From Candidatus Hydrogenedentota bacterium (lineage in GTDB: Bacteria > Hydrogenedentota > Hydrogenedentia > Hydrogenedentales > SLHB01): 64,000 nt of DNA. The stretch lies in the NCBI GenBank assembly GCA_029552745.1, contig JAKPDK010000152.1:310001-374000 (forward strand), in the 5' to 3' direction. Positions 35,344-44,267 of this stretch are shown here, one piece after another (within the stretch, counting starts at the first letter, position 1; every line of letters starts with the position of its first letter). Below the pieces are notes generated by a model. The model ran no database searches. It saw nothing but the letters and a program-made list of their open reading frames with translations, and was not told where the DNA came from. A program made the translations under genes and the position numbers.

Positions 35344-36999
35344 TCAATCTTGACTCCACCCGACCTCAAAAGCACGTACGGGCAACTCCTTGCCCTTCAA
35401 GGCGACTGTCCCTATCCTTCTACATAGAAACCTATCATCGAGATATTGGCGCGTGGTTTCGCAAATGATGATTTGTCCCGGCGCTGCCAACGAACATAAT
35501 CGGCGAGCGGTATTCACACGATCTCCGACCACCGTAAAATCCATACGTTGCGGTGATCCGACCAATCCTGCAATAACTTCACCTGTGGCAATTCCAATCC
35601 CCATTTCAAAAACAGGCTGACCCCGGATCGTTCTCGTTTGATTAAGCTCTCTGTTCTTCAATTGCATTTCCACTGCCGTGCAAACCGCACGTTCCGGATC
35701 ATCCTCATGAGAGAGAGGCGCGCCGAACAGTGCCATGATTTCATCCCCAATGAACTTATCGAGTGTTCCCTGAAACTTGAACACGATTTCCACCATCGCC
35801 GTAAAATGCTCATTGAGTAAATAAAGTAAATCACCAGGAGCCAGACGCTCCGCCAGCGGAGTAAATCCACGAATGTCACAGAACAACGTTGCAACCGTCT
35901 GTTTTCTTCCCCCCAGTTCCGGCTCCTTGTCTTCCGTCATAATGGTTTCCACGACCGAGGGAGACAGGAAACGTCCCAGCGTTGCCCTTTTTTTCTCCGC
36001 CTCGATCATCCGTCGGTAAAGCCGAACGTTGTCCACCGCCAACGCGGACTGAGAAGCCACTGATGCAAAAAGTTCCAGGTCTTGTTCCGTGAAAGAAAAA
36101 TCTGGCCTTCGGGTGTCGACGTATATCGATCCGAGTATACGGTCTTCCACATTCAAAGGGGCACACATAGCGCTGCTGATTCGCTGACGGATAATACTTT
36201 CTCGTTCCGCAAATTCACGATCCCGTTGCGCATCGCGCATCAATACTGGCTTACCTGTCTCCGCCGCACGTCCCGCAATACCCATGCTGGGTGACCCTGC
36301 CTGCAAATCTTGCCCCATTTTTCGCGCCGTATGAACGCGCAAAGCCCCTGTTTGCTCATCGCGCAACATAATAAATCCCCGTTCCGCCCCTGTAACTTCA
36401 ATAGCCACATCCAATACTTTGGAGAGCCTATCCGGAAGCTCCGCATTCGAGGCAATCAACTTGCTCACTTCCGTATTTGCCTTATAGAGAGAAGCCAAAC
36501 GAGCATATGCTCTCCCGAGTTCTTGTAGCTCAAGCCCTGCAACCAGACCTTGTCCTGTTTCCACCTGTATAGGTCCAGCCGTTGTCTTTCCTAACAGGGT
36601 CATATTTCTTCCTAAGCGGTCAAGGTCTGCCCGAATCGAGTCCACATCTACATCGGTGGATACATACAGATCGCCCTCGTCGGCTACCTTGGACTGATTA
36701 TCAACAGCACGATCATCGTGAAAAACGAGTTTGCACTTGCTGCCCAACCATATTTCATCCCTGTCGGTCAGGGAGCGTTCTATGACCCGTTGCCCGTTTA
36801 CATACGTGCCGTTGAGACTGTTCAAATCGATGATGAGAAACCTGTTCGCGCGGGCGACTACCTTTGCATGGTGGCGTGACACTTCGTCCGCTACGAGAAT
36901 GATACTGTTGTCCTCTGCCCGCCCTAACGTGGTCTCACTCCCGCGCAAAGGCGCACGTATGATGGGTACACCGGGTTGTTCAATCATGAAATAGGGCAT
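35344..36999 (-). CDS. FHA-GAF-adenylate cyclase (class III)
   Basis: A soluble signalling enzyme. The FHA domain (about 20-95; GRAEDNSI, SRHHA 41-45, NGTYVNG 63-69) binds phosphothreonine peptides. A GAF domain (190-330) senses a small ligand. The class III cyclase domain (365-545) has metal aspartates D375 (LFCDIRGFT) and D419 (FIGDEIM), base-selecting K415 and D493, and N496/R500 for the transition state, so it should make cAMP. A Ser/Thr kinase such as the one at 21.2 kb could act on its FHA partner (inference). It is the last of a series of minus-strand genes from trxB onward. Confidence 0.95.
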   Translation of the reverse strand: MPYFMIEQPGVPIIRAPLRGSETTLGRAEDNSIILVADEVSRHHAKVVARANRFLIIDLNSLNGTYVNGQRVIERSLTDRDEIWLGSKCKLVFHDDRAVDNQSKVADEGDLYVSTDVDVDSIRADLDRLGRNMTLLGKTTAGPIQVETGQGLVAGLELQELGRAYARLASLYKANTEVSKLIASNAELPDRLSKVLDVAIEVTGAERGFIMLRDEQTGALRVHTARKMGQDLQAGSPSMGIAGRAAETGKPVLMRDAQRDREFAERESIIRQRISSAMCAPLNVEDRILGSIYVDTRRPDFSFTEQDLELFASVASQSALAVDNVRLYRRMIEAEKKRATLGRFLSPSVVETIMTEDKEPELGGRKQTVATLFCDIRGFTPLAERLAPGDLLYLLNEHFTAMVEIVFKFQGTLDKFIGDEIMALFGAPLSHEDDPERAVCTAVEMQLKNRELNQTRTIRGQPVFEMGIGIATGEVIAGLVGSPQRMDFTVVGDRVNTARRLCSLAAPGQIIICETTRQYLDDRFLCRRIGTVALKGKELPVRAFEVGWSQD

Positions 37000-37104
37000 T
37001 GCCTAAATACTCCAAACAAATCATAACAAGCACATGATATAGCTTCAAAGACTACAGCATGTACATTGGGAGAGGTGAGAGGGGCAGCCAACGAGAATAT
37101 TGAA

Positions 37105-37623
37105 CTATCTTTTGAATCCAGAATCAAAAGCGGCGAGAAGTTCACGATGAGCCTGAAATGCTAATGGAGGACGTTCGTTGGGCGCGAAAAAACCAAGTTG
37201 TAGCGCATCGGAATGGGGACGGGGAATCCCATCCCATTCCTCTACGTAATATGCCAGAATAATCACTGTGCCAGAATACTTACTGTTCTGAGTATTCGTT
37301 CCCACAAGACGCAGACGTCTCCCTACTATGTTTGTTTCCTCATAGAGCTCGCGGAGGGCACCCTCTTCGGCAGTCTCGCCTAGTTCCATAAACCCGCCCG
37401 GCAAGGTCCATTGACCTCGGCACGGCTCGATTGCACGCTGAACCAGCAGTAGTTCATCGCCCTTCAAAACAAAACAACACGTAGCCGGAACAGGGTTAAA
37501 ATAATAAAAACGCACACACGTTTCACAAAACGGGCGCTGGTTTTCGCCATCGAAGCACATTTTTAGAAGATTCCCACATTGAGGACAATACTTCCACTGA
37601 AAAGGGGGTTTCGCGTCATGCAT
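37105..37623 (-). CDS. Nudix hydrolase with zinc ribbon
   Basis: Nudix pyrophosphohydrolase of the NudC-like/ADP-ribose type. N-terminal zinc ribbon CPQCG ... CETC (about 15-36), then the Nudix box from GGFMELGETAEEG to REL-x-EET at about 76-98, matching GX5EX7REUXEEXGU. Substrate could be NADH, ADP-ribose or another nucleoside diphosphate derivative. Length 172 fits a single-domain Nudix with ribbon. It lies between the cyclase and the nitroreductase genes on the same strand. Confidence 0.92.
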   Translation of the reverse strand: MHDAKPPFQWKYCPQCGNLLKMCFDGENQRPFCETCVRFYYFNPVPATCCFVLKGDELLLVQRAIEPCRGQWTLPGGFMELGETAEEGALRELYEETNIVGRRLRLVGTNTQNSKYSGTVIILAYYVEEWDGIPRPHSDALQLGFFAPNERPPLAFQAHRELLAAFDSGFKR

Positions 37624-37668
37624 GGTATAGTCCTATTGATGTAAAAGAAAGAACAAAAGCGTCAAAAA

Positions 37669-38160
37669 TCAATACTTTTCCCAATGCAACACTTCGGAGA
37701 GAGGCCGTTTGTTGGGACTGTCCACGTGTGCTGGTTTTCCAATAGCAATGAGACTGACCAGCTTATAATCTTGCGGCGCACCGACGAGGGAGCAGATAGT
37801 TTCCGCGTACGGCTTCTTGTCACCGGCAACCCAGCAAGAACCCAAACCGTGTGCTCTCGCTGCGACCAAAATGTTCTGCGTTGCCGCACTACCGTCTTCT
37901 AGAAAGTATTTTGTTTCCTTGCAAAGTACCACCACACAAACAGGGGCATCGGCAATGAACGGTCCGTGATCTGTTGTCTGGGCGATTCTGCGCCTGGTTT
38001 CAAGATCCGTGACCACGACGAATTCCCAAGGCTGAAGATTGATTGCCGTTGCTGCCAACCTGCCGCAGTCAATAATATCCTCAATTACCTCCCTGGGTAT
38101 TGGATCTGGTAGATAACGCCTTACCGACCGTCTTGTTTTCAGCGCCTCGATAGCATCCAT
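37669..38160 (-). CDS. Nitroreductase-family flavoprotein
   Basis: FMN-dependent oxidoreductase of the nitroreductase superfamily. MDAIEALKTRRSVRRYLPDPI is the FMN-phosphate-binding N-terminus. AATAINLQPWEFVVVTD, GSAATQNILVAARAHGLGSCWV and the C-terminal IGKPAHVDSPNKRPLSEVLHW complete the pattern. The ATG at 38160 has GGAGG 9 bases upstream. A longer reading would run into trxB. The natural electron acceptor cannot be told. It follows trxB by 34 bases and may share its transcript. Confidence 0.92.
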   Translation of the reverse strand: MDAIEALKTRRSVRRYLPDPIPREVIEDIIDCGRLAATAINLQPWEFVVVTDLETRRRIAQTTDHGPFIADAPVCVVVLCKETKYFLEDGSAATQNILVAARAHGLGSCWVAGDKKPYAETICSLVGAPQDYKLVSLIAIGKPAHVDSPNKRPLSEVLHWEKY

Positions 38161-38194
38161 AACTGTTTCCTCCCGTGTGGTTCTTTTGTTACCC

Positions 38195-39142
38195 CTAATG
38201 TTCCTGAGACTCCAACCAACGCACACAATCAATTGCTGCCATACATCCGGAACCCGCAGCCGTAATAGCCTGACGATATACTTTGTCTTGAACATCTCCA
38301 GCAGCGAAAACCCCTTCGATGTTGGTTTTGCTGGAACCCGATTGAGTGATCAGATAACCGGTTTCATCCATTTCGAGCACGCCGCGAAACAGGTCCGTGT
38401 TTGGCTTATGTCCAATGGCAGCGAAGTAACCAGAACAGCTGATTTCGCGTGTCGAACCGGTTACCACATCTCTTAGACGAACCGCCGTGACACCCTCCTT
38501 GTCGTTACCCAAAATCTCTTCGACAACACTATTCCATTCCACGGAAATTTTGGGATTTGCCAGCACCCTGTCTGCCATGATCCTGCTGGCGCGGAACTTG
38601 TCACGCCGGTGAACAACGTGAACGCGACTTGCAAAATTCGTCAAGAACAAAGCCTCTTCCATCGCCGTATCGCCACCACCCACAACGACTACAGGTTTGT
38701 TGCGAAAGCGTGGCAAAGCGCCGTCACAGGTCGCACATGCGGAGACTCCGCGATTCATGAAACGTGTCTCCGATTCCAAACCCAAATATTTCGCATTGGC
38801 GCCGGTAGCGATTATGACAGCCTTCGTTTCAAACTTTTCGGCATCGCAATGTATGATAAAAGGGCAAGTTCCGAAATCCACCTTGGTTGCCGTTTTCGAA
38901 ACCATACGAGCTCCGAACTTTTCTGCCTGTTGTTTCATCCGCGCCACCAATTCGGGACCAGTAATTCCGTCCGGGAATCCCGGGTAGTTTTCCACTTCGG
39001 TAGTGGTCATGAGTTGCCCACCGGGCAAAATCTCAGCACTGAGTTCACCCTCAAGAACCAGTGGAGCCAAATTTGCCCTTCCGGTATAGAGAGCTGCCGT
39101 ATATGCGGCCGGTCCCGATCCAATTATGATCACATTTTCCAT
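38195..39142 (-). CDS. trxB: Thioredoxin reductase
   Basis: FAD/NADPH enzyme that reduces thioredoxin in the cytoplasm. IIGSGPAAYTAALYTGRA at the N-terminus binds FAD, SACATCDGALPRF near 131-143 holds the redox-active Cys-x2-Cys, VVVGGGDTAMEEALFL binds NADPH, and GVFAAGDVQDKVYRQAITAAGSGCMAA closes the FAD site. Length 315 is standard. It precedes the nitroreductase on the same strand. Confidence 0.97.
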   Translation of the reverse strand: MENVIIIGSGPAAYTAALYTGRANLAPLVLEGELSAEILPGGQLMTTTEVENYPGFPDGITGPELVARMKQQAEKFGARMVSKTATKVDFGTCPFIIHCDAEKFETKAVIIATGANAKYLGLESETRFMNRGVSACATCDGALPRFRNKPVVVVGGGDTAMEEALFLTNFASRVHVVHRRDKFRASRIMADRVLANPKISVEWNSVVEEILGNDKEGVTAVRLRDVVTGSTREISCSGYFAAIGHKPNTDLFRGVLEMDETGYLITQSGSSKTNIEGVFAAGDVQDKVYRQAITAAGSGCMAAIDCVRWLESQEH

Positions 39143-39256
39143 TTTTCAGCCTTTCGTAATTTGCCAAAGCCTAAAAACAAGCACCCGGTAAACTCAACGA
39201 ATCATGCCCAACACATACGCCAAGTATTATGTAACAAACAGCGGTGAGAACGAAAT

Positions 39257-41431
39257 TCATTTCCGAGCATTCGCAATAACTTTTTTTAATGCAGCAGCCA
39301 CTTGGTGGACATGTCGTTCCTCCATTAGCGGAAAGAGCGGCAATGAGAGCATATCCATGGACGCCGCAGTAGCATAGGGTAAATCCTCCGGACGCCAACC
39401 AAAACATTCTCGGTAGAACTTATGGAGATGAAGCCCATAGAAATGCAGCCCGGTCCCTATATTTTCCTTACGCAAGTCTTCTCGGATTTCATCTCGCGTC
39501 TTACGAAGTTTTTCAAGTTTCAGTCGAACGATCATAAGATGCCAAGCATGCTCGATGTTTTCCAAAACTCGAGGTAAACGGATTTCCTCAATATCCGCCA
39601 AAGCCACGGCATAAAGTCGGGCAAGCCGTGTGCGGGCTGTTTTGAATGCAGGAAACTTCTTGAGTTGTTCTATGCCTATCGCGGCGTTTACGTCACTCAA
39701 TCTGTATTTGAAACCAGGAATGGTCACTTCATCTGGCGTTTGAGCCGCGCTTCGACCATAACGATCCCAGGCGGATTTTGACAGTCCATGATGGGCAAGT
39801 ACCGCGAGAGCCGATGCCGCCTCTTCGTTTTTTAGGGTAATGGCACCACCATCGATGGTGGTAATGTTCTTGATCGCGTAAAAGCTGAAACAGGTGTACT
39901 CACCATAGGACCCTATGGGAACACCTTTGTAAGAGGCGCCCAAAGCATGGGCGGCGTCCTCTATGACAACCACCTTATGTTTCCGTGCAATTTCGTAAAT
40001 TGGATCGAGATCACAAGGTTGTCCAGCCAAATGAACAGGGATTATTGCGCGGGTTTTTGGGGTGATAGCTTGTTCCAAAGCTTTGGGGTCCATGTTCAGC
40101 GTGTCGTCGCACACATCCACGAAAACAGGTGTTGCTCCCATGTTGACTATCGTGTTCGCTGTCGAGGCCCACGTCAAAGGACTCGTAATTACTTCATCTC
40201 CCGGTTTTACGCCAGCATAGACAAGACATAAATGAAGGGCGGCCGTACAAGAGATAACGGCTACTGCGTGGTTAGCGCCGACGCTTTCCGCCAGAAGCTT
40301 TTCAAACACAGGGACACGCGCAGCAGAGGTTAACCAACCACTCCGGAGTGTTTCGACAACAGCCCGCTCCTCTTCTTGTCCCAAGGTGGGACGATACAAC
40401 GGCACAAATCGCGGCGGAACGGGTTCTCCGCCTTCATCTACAGGTAAATCAAGCAGTCGCCTCAGAGTACGTACGTTGTAGTAAATATCATCTGTCCAGT
40501 CGCTCTGGTGGTTGGAAGCCCATTCTTGAAGTTCCTGAATGCCTTGTTCCAATGAGAAAACGGCCTTGAAATCCAGCCTTTGCAGCAGCTTGTCAAAAGA
40601 AACGTGAAAAGTTCGCTGATCATCGTCGTCTCGCGCCACTTCCAAGGCAACTCCGGGGAAAAATTGCTGGATCCTCTCAGCAAGCGCCCTTATCTGAAGA
40701 TTCCCTTCATTTACACCGACGTTGAAAACCTCGCCCCCGACAATAGAAGAGGGTGCATCTAGGAGGAGAAGCATCGCACGGGCGGCATCCTGAACATGAA
40801 GAAATGGACGCCACTGATTGCCTCCGCCTAGCAAATATATTCGCTTCTGGTGAACAGCCGTAGCAACCATCTGGTTCACCGCTAAATCCAACCGCATCCG
40901 AGGAGACACACCAAACAAAGTTGCCAGTCGAGCCACCACGGGCGAGAACTTTTCATTATGCAGAGGCAGCAGCGCTTGTTCCGCGCGCAGACTTGTCGCA
41001 CCGTAGGGTGATACCGGCGCCGGCGGGCTCGCCTCATCGAGAAAAGGAAACATGCCACGACCATATACGGCACAGGTAGACGCTAGAACAAAGCGGGAAA
41101 TACCGTGCAACATGGCTTGATGCGCTAACTCACGAACGCTGTCGACGTTAATGTCTTCGGTCCGTTCCTCGTCCAGGGCACACGAGGGATCATTGGACAA
41201 AGCGGCTAAGTGGATTATCGCTTCGACACCTTCAAAAAGGCCAGCCGCTTCTTGGAGACGCCGGACGTCTCCTTTGACGATCTCAAAGTCTGGATGACTT
41301 TTCACATGGTCGGACAGCCGGTTACCAAAGCAGAAACGGTCAAAAACCCGCACCGCATGGCCACGTTCGAGCAATTGCTTCACTACATGGCAACCCAAGT
41401 ACCCTGCGCCGCCGGTCACCAACACTTTCAT
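39257..41431 (-). CDS. Epimerase/dehydratase fused to DegT/DnrJ aminotransferase
   Basis: A 724-residue fusion likely acting on nucleotide sugars. Residues 1-310 form an extended SDR domain (VTGGAGYLGCHV, HLAALS, VYGRGMFP). The catalytic Tyr is present at 143, but the lysine of YxxxK is serine (YGATS), so dehydrogenase/epimerase activity is doubtful. Residues 340-720 are a DegT/DnrJ/EryC1 PLP aminotransferase (VPLYRPTLGQEEE, GWLTSA, EDAAHALGASYKG) with the PLP lysine at about 521 in FYAIKNITTIDGGA. It would place an amino group on a keto sugar for surface glycans. The frame runs unbroken through the linker. Confidence 0.92.
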   Translation of the reverse strand: MKVLVTGGAGYLGCHVVKQLLERGHAVRVFDRFCFGNRLSDHVKSHPDFEIVKGDVRRLQEAAGLFEGVEAIIHLAALSNDPSCALDEERTEDINVDSVRELAHQAMLHGISRFVLASTCAVYGRGMFPFLDEASPPAPVSPYGATSLRAEQALLPLHNEKFSPVVARLATLFGVSPRMRLDLAVNQMVATAVHQKRIYLLGGGNQWRPFLHVQDAARAMLLLLDAPSSIVGGEVFNVGVNEGNLQIRALAERIQQFFPGVALEVARDDDDQRTFHVSFDKLLQRLDFKAVFSLEQGIQELQEWASNHQSDWTDDIYYNVRTLRRLLDLPVDEGGEPVPPRFVPLYRPTLGQEEERAVVETLRSGWLTSAARVPVFEKLLAESVGANHAVAVISCTAALHLCLVYAGVKPGDEVITSPLTWASTANTIVNMGATPVFVDVCDDTLNMDPKALEQAITPKTRAIIPVHLAGQPCDLDPIYEIARKHKVVVIEDAAHALGASYKGVPIGSYGEYTCFSFYAIKNITTIDGGAITLKNEEAASALAVLAHHGLSKSAWDRYGRSAAQTPDEVTIPGFKYRLSDVNAAIGIEQLKKFPAFKTARTRLARLYAVALADIEEIRLPRVLENIEHAWHLMIVRLKLEKLRKTRDEIREDLRKENIGTGLHFYGLHLHKFYRECFGWRPEDLPYATAASMDMLSLPLFPLMEERHVHQVAAALKKVIANARK

Positions 41432-41457
41432 AAAGTTGTCTCCTCAAAAACGCTTTC

Positions 41458-42651
41458 TTAGCATGAAATATCAGACTTGCCCACTTCTGTATTTCTGCCA
41501 AGAACTTTGGCCAGATCAACTTGAGGCAGCATGGGAGTCGCGGTCACTATTTCTTTCGTACCGTCCGGCAGCAAAATAAAGGTATCTTCAGACTTGACGC
41601 CAGGCGCGGAAGGGTTCCATGCAAATGCCATCCCGAAAGGCACCTCTTCACCAAGGACGTTCTTAACATCTTTGCTCCATTGCGGATCGACTATCGGAAA
41701 TGATTCTCCCGGAGCCCCTTTACAAGTTCTACCTGCGTAACCCGTCGCACCACCTTGATGATGATGATGCCATTCGTTAACAGAAAACCCCAACGCAGGA
41801 TAAGCCTGCTGACATGCGGCAAATACATCGCCGAGCGTTTTTCCCGGCAAAGTAGCCTCCTGCACAAGGGCATCCACACCACAGATTCGGCAATAGGCAT
41901 CATGTATTTCCTTAGAAACCTCTCTCACCTTCTTGAAACGGGTCAAAGAAACTACAAGACCTTCCCTCAAAAAACAGCCCACAACCATGACGTAGGTCCG
42001 TACGCAATTTTGGGAAGCATGATTACTCAGCAGCGGCGTTACGGTAGGAAGAGGATGTCGATATCTGGCGATACGTTCATCTGCCGCAACCAAAACAACA
42101 GGAACATGACACTGCCTCTTCCATCCCTCCGCCACAAGACGAGCGGCGATGTCAGCCTCCGTCATACCCGTGGAAATCGATTTAAGTGTTTCGCACATGG
42201 CTTCGGCAGCCAGTTTTCCCAAATGACGGTATTTTTCAAGTTCATACGTTGTGAGTGCGGCACGCAGTCTTGCAAGATCCCCGTTGACATTTGGTCCCAA
42301 AGAGCCATCATCTGAAACAAAGTTGCCGGCGAATTTTTTGCGGACAGCATTGGCAGCTGAGTCTGCAAACCAAAGAAACTCGATGGGCGCCTCGCAAGGA
42401 AGGTCAAACAACTCCTCGTCGCGTTGTCGCGGTGATTCAATCGTATTTCCCACAAAGACTGCCTTGCCTTCCTTGGTGACAAATAATGAATTCGCTCCAA
42501 CGTCTGAATAGGTATAGATGAAGTTTCTCCTTCCCCCGGTAGCCATGGCGTAGTTGTCACTGCGACTAAGTAGTATCCCGTCGTATCCGTTTTGAAGGAG
42601 AAAAGATTGCAGTAGGGCAAGGCGAATTGAAAATAGTTTGGATTGTTCCAT
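41458..42651 (-). CDS. M24 (Xaa-Pro aminopeptidase-like) family protein, metal site degenerate
   Basis: Pita-bread-fold protein of the M24 family. The N-terminal creatinase-type domain (ALLQSFLLQNGYDGILL) is followed by the M24 domain. Of the five metal ligands of aminopeptidase P, the two aspartates read V and S (YVMVVGC, VVSLTRF) and the first glutamate is N (AWNPSA). One histidine (HHHHQGGATGY near 298) and the last glutamate (KSEDTF) remain. So it is probably not a metallopeptidase; creatinase shows that the fold can work without metal. The start at 42651 has AAGGA 8 bases upstream. Same strand as the fusion gene, 26 bases before it. Confidence 0.85.
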   Translation of the reverse strand: MEQSKLFSIRLALLQSFLLQNGYDGILLSRSDNYAMATGGRRNFIYTYSDVGANSLFVTKEGKAVFVGNTIESPRQRDEELFDLPCEAPIEFLWFADSAANAVRKKFAGNFVSDDGSLGPNVNGDLARLRAALTTYELEKYRHLGKLAAEAMCETLKSISTGMTEADIAARLVAEGWKRQCHVPVVLVAADERIARYRHPLPTVTPLLSNHASQNCVRTYVMVVGCFLREGLVVSLTRFKKVREVSKEIHDAYCRICGVDALVQEATLPGKTLGDVFAACQQAYPALGFSVNEWHHHHQGGATGYAGRTCKGAPGESFPIVDPQWSKDVKNVLGEEVPFGMAFAWNPSAPGVKSEDTFILLPDGTKEIVTATPMLPQVDLAKVLGRNTEVGKSDISC

Positions 42652-42756
42652 AAGTAATGTCCTTATTTTTTCGATGAACAAGAACTTGCTAGACTACGAA
42701 AATAGAATATAGCAAACTCTTTAGTCGTCGTGATAGTTCCATGAGAAGGTTTTTTG

Positions 42757-43527
42757 ATGAGGTTGGTTGATGCTCATTGTCATCTTTCCTGCGCGGAATT
42801 TCGTCATAATGAGTCAAGAATTGTCGAAGATGCTAAACGCGTGGGGATAGTCGGCATGATTTCTGCCGCAACAAAAAGGGAAGAATGGGAAGAGGTTTTT
42901 CATCTTGCCCGGAGGTTCCCTGAAGTGTATGCCGCTTGGGGGGTACACCCTTGGTATGTAACTCCTGAAGATGTTACGGAGATTGCTGCACTGCAAACCG
43001 CCCAGGTGAATGGTATAACCGCCATAGGCGAAATTGGCTTGGATAGGAAAATAAGTACGCCACCGTTTAAACTGCAGCTAGAGGTCTTCGAAGAACAACT
43101 AAAAATTGCGCGGGAATTAAACCTGCCCGTCGTGGTACATTGCCGCGGAGCTTTTAATACCCTAATTGATTCTGTCCGCCAGATTGGACTACCCAAAGCC
43201 GGTGGAATTGTTCATGCCTATTCGGGAAGCCTTGAGATAACAGAGGAACTAATAAAGCTGGGATTCAGCTTTTCCATGGGACGAGCCCTAACCTATCGTA
43301 ACAGTCCCAAACGTGTTGAAGTTTTGAAACGCATTTATCCCGAAAGGTTTTTATTAGAAACCGACAGTCCCGACTTGCCCCCTGTAGAATTACAAGGCAT
43401 GGTAAACGTGCCCGCAAATCTAACCTACATGCTACGTGCTTCAGCCGAATTGTTGGAATTGCCCGAGGAAGAAATCGCTGAAAAAACCACAGAAAATGCC
43501 ATCCGTTTGTTTGGACTGAATGCATGA
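42757..43527 (+). CDS. tatD: TatD-family deoxyribonuclease / metal hydrolase
   Basis: TatD-type metal-dependent hydrolase (amidohydrolase fold), often a 3'-5' DNase. Metal ligands are visible: DAHCH at residues 5-9, GEIGLD near 91, VVHCRG near 127, HAYSG near 152, and ETDSPDLPP near 203. Start ATG at 42757 has GAAGG upstream. It overlaps tcdA by 4 bases. Confidence 0.93.
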   Translation: MRLVDAHCHLSCAEFRHNESRIVEDAKRVGIVGMISAATKREEWEEVFHLARRFPEVYAAWGVHPWYVTPEDVTEIAALQTAQVNGITAIGEIGLDRKISTPPFKLQLEVFEEQLKIARELNLPVVVHCRGAFNTLIDSVRQIGLPKAGGIVHAYSGSLEITEELIKLGFSFSMGRALTYRNSPKRVEVLKRIYPERFLLETDSPDLPPVELQGMVNVPANLTYMLRASAELLELPEEEIAEKTTENAIRLFGLNA

Positions 43528-44255
43528 ACATACATGAACGAACCCGCCTGTTGATAGGAGACCAGGGCATTCAACGCCTACGGGAATCTTCCGTCGCGGT
43601 TTACGGACTTGGCGGAGTGGGGGGATATGCTTTTGAAGCTTTGGTCCGAGCAGGGGTGGGGAAACTGTACGTTGTCGATTGTGACATTGTTGAGCCGTCT
43701 AATCTCAATCGACAAATTCTCGCTACTCAGGAAACCATCGGTCGTAAGAAAGTGGATGTCGCTATGGAACGTGCAAAAGCCATTTGTCCTGATATCATCA
43801 TTGTGCCCGTTTACGAGAGAATCCTTCCTGAAAACGTTCATCAGCTGGTACCCAATGACATCACCTACGCAATCGAAGCGATTGATTCTTTAGGTGCAAA
43901 AGTGTCGTTGATCGCGGAAAATTATAGAAGGGGGAATATTTTCGTCTCTTGTATGGGCGCTGCTCGCCGACTGAATCCGGAAATGGTTCGTGCAGCCGAC
44001 ATCAGCGAGACGTTTGGGTGTCCCTTGGCAAAACGAGTAAGAACCGCTCTAAGAAAACAGGGCATTGTTCGCGGAGTACGCTGCGTTTTTTCTGCGGAAC
44101 CGCCCGTGGTGCAATACCAACAACCCAACGAAACAACGGGAGACAACGCCCTCGTCAAAAGACCCCAAGGCTCTTTGTCTTACATACCAGGAATGCTAGG
44201 ATTGTTCGCCGCGGGACTCATCCTTTCAGAGATTCTAAAAGGCGCGCTTCACTGA
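43524..44255 (+). CDS. tcdA: tRNA threonylcarbamoyladenosine dehydratase (TcdA/CsdL)
   Basis: E1-like ThiF-family enzyme that dehydrates t6A37 of tRNA to the cyclic ct6A form using ATP. VAVYGLGGVGGYAFEALVRAG near residues 25-45 is the nucleotide-binding loop. DCDIVEPSNLNRQILAT has the DxxxxxNxxRQ motif. KRVRTALRKQGI, VFSAEPP and GSLSYIPGMLGLFAAG are typical of TcdA rather than MoeB/ThiF (no CXXC zinc ribbon). It depends on tsaC (2.0 kb). Coupled to tatD and converging on exbB with 12 bases between them. Confidence 0.93.
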   Translation: MNIHERTRLLIGDQGIQRLRESSVAVYGLGGVGGYAFEALVRAGVGKLYVVDCDIVEPSNLNRQILATQETIGRKKVDVAMERAKAICPDIIIVPVYERILPENVHQLVPNDITYAIEAIDSLGAKVSLIAENYRRGNIFVSCMGAARRLNPEMVRAADISETFGCPLAKRVRTALRKQGIVRGVRCVFSAEPPVVQYQQPNETTGDNALVKRPQGSLSYIPGMLGLFAAGLILSEILKGALH

Positions 44256-44267
44256 AAGCCGCGCGGC

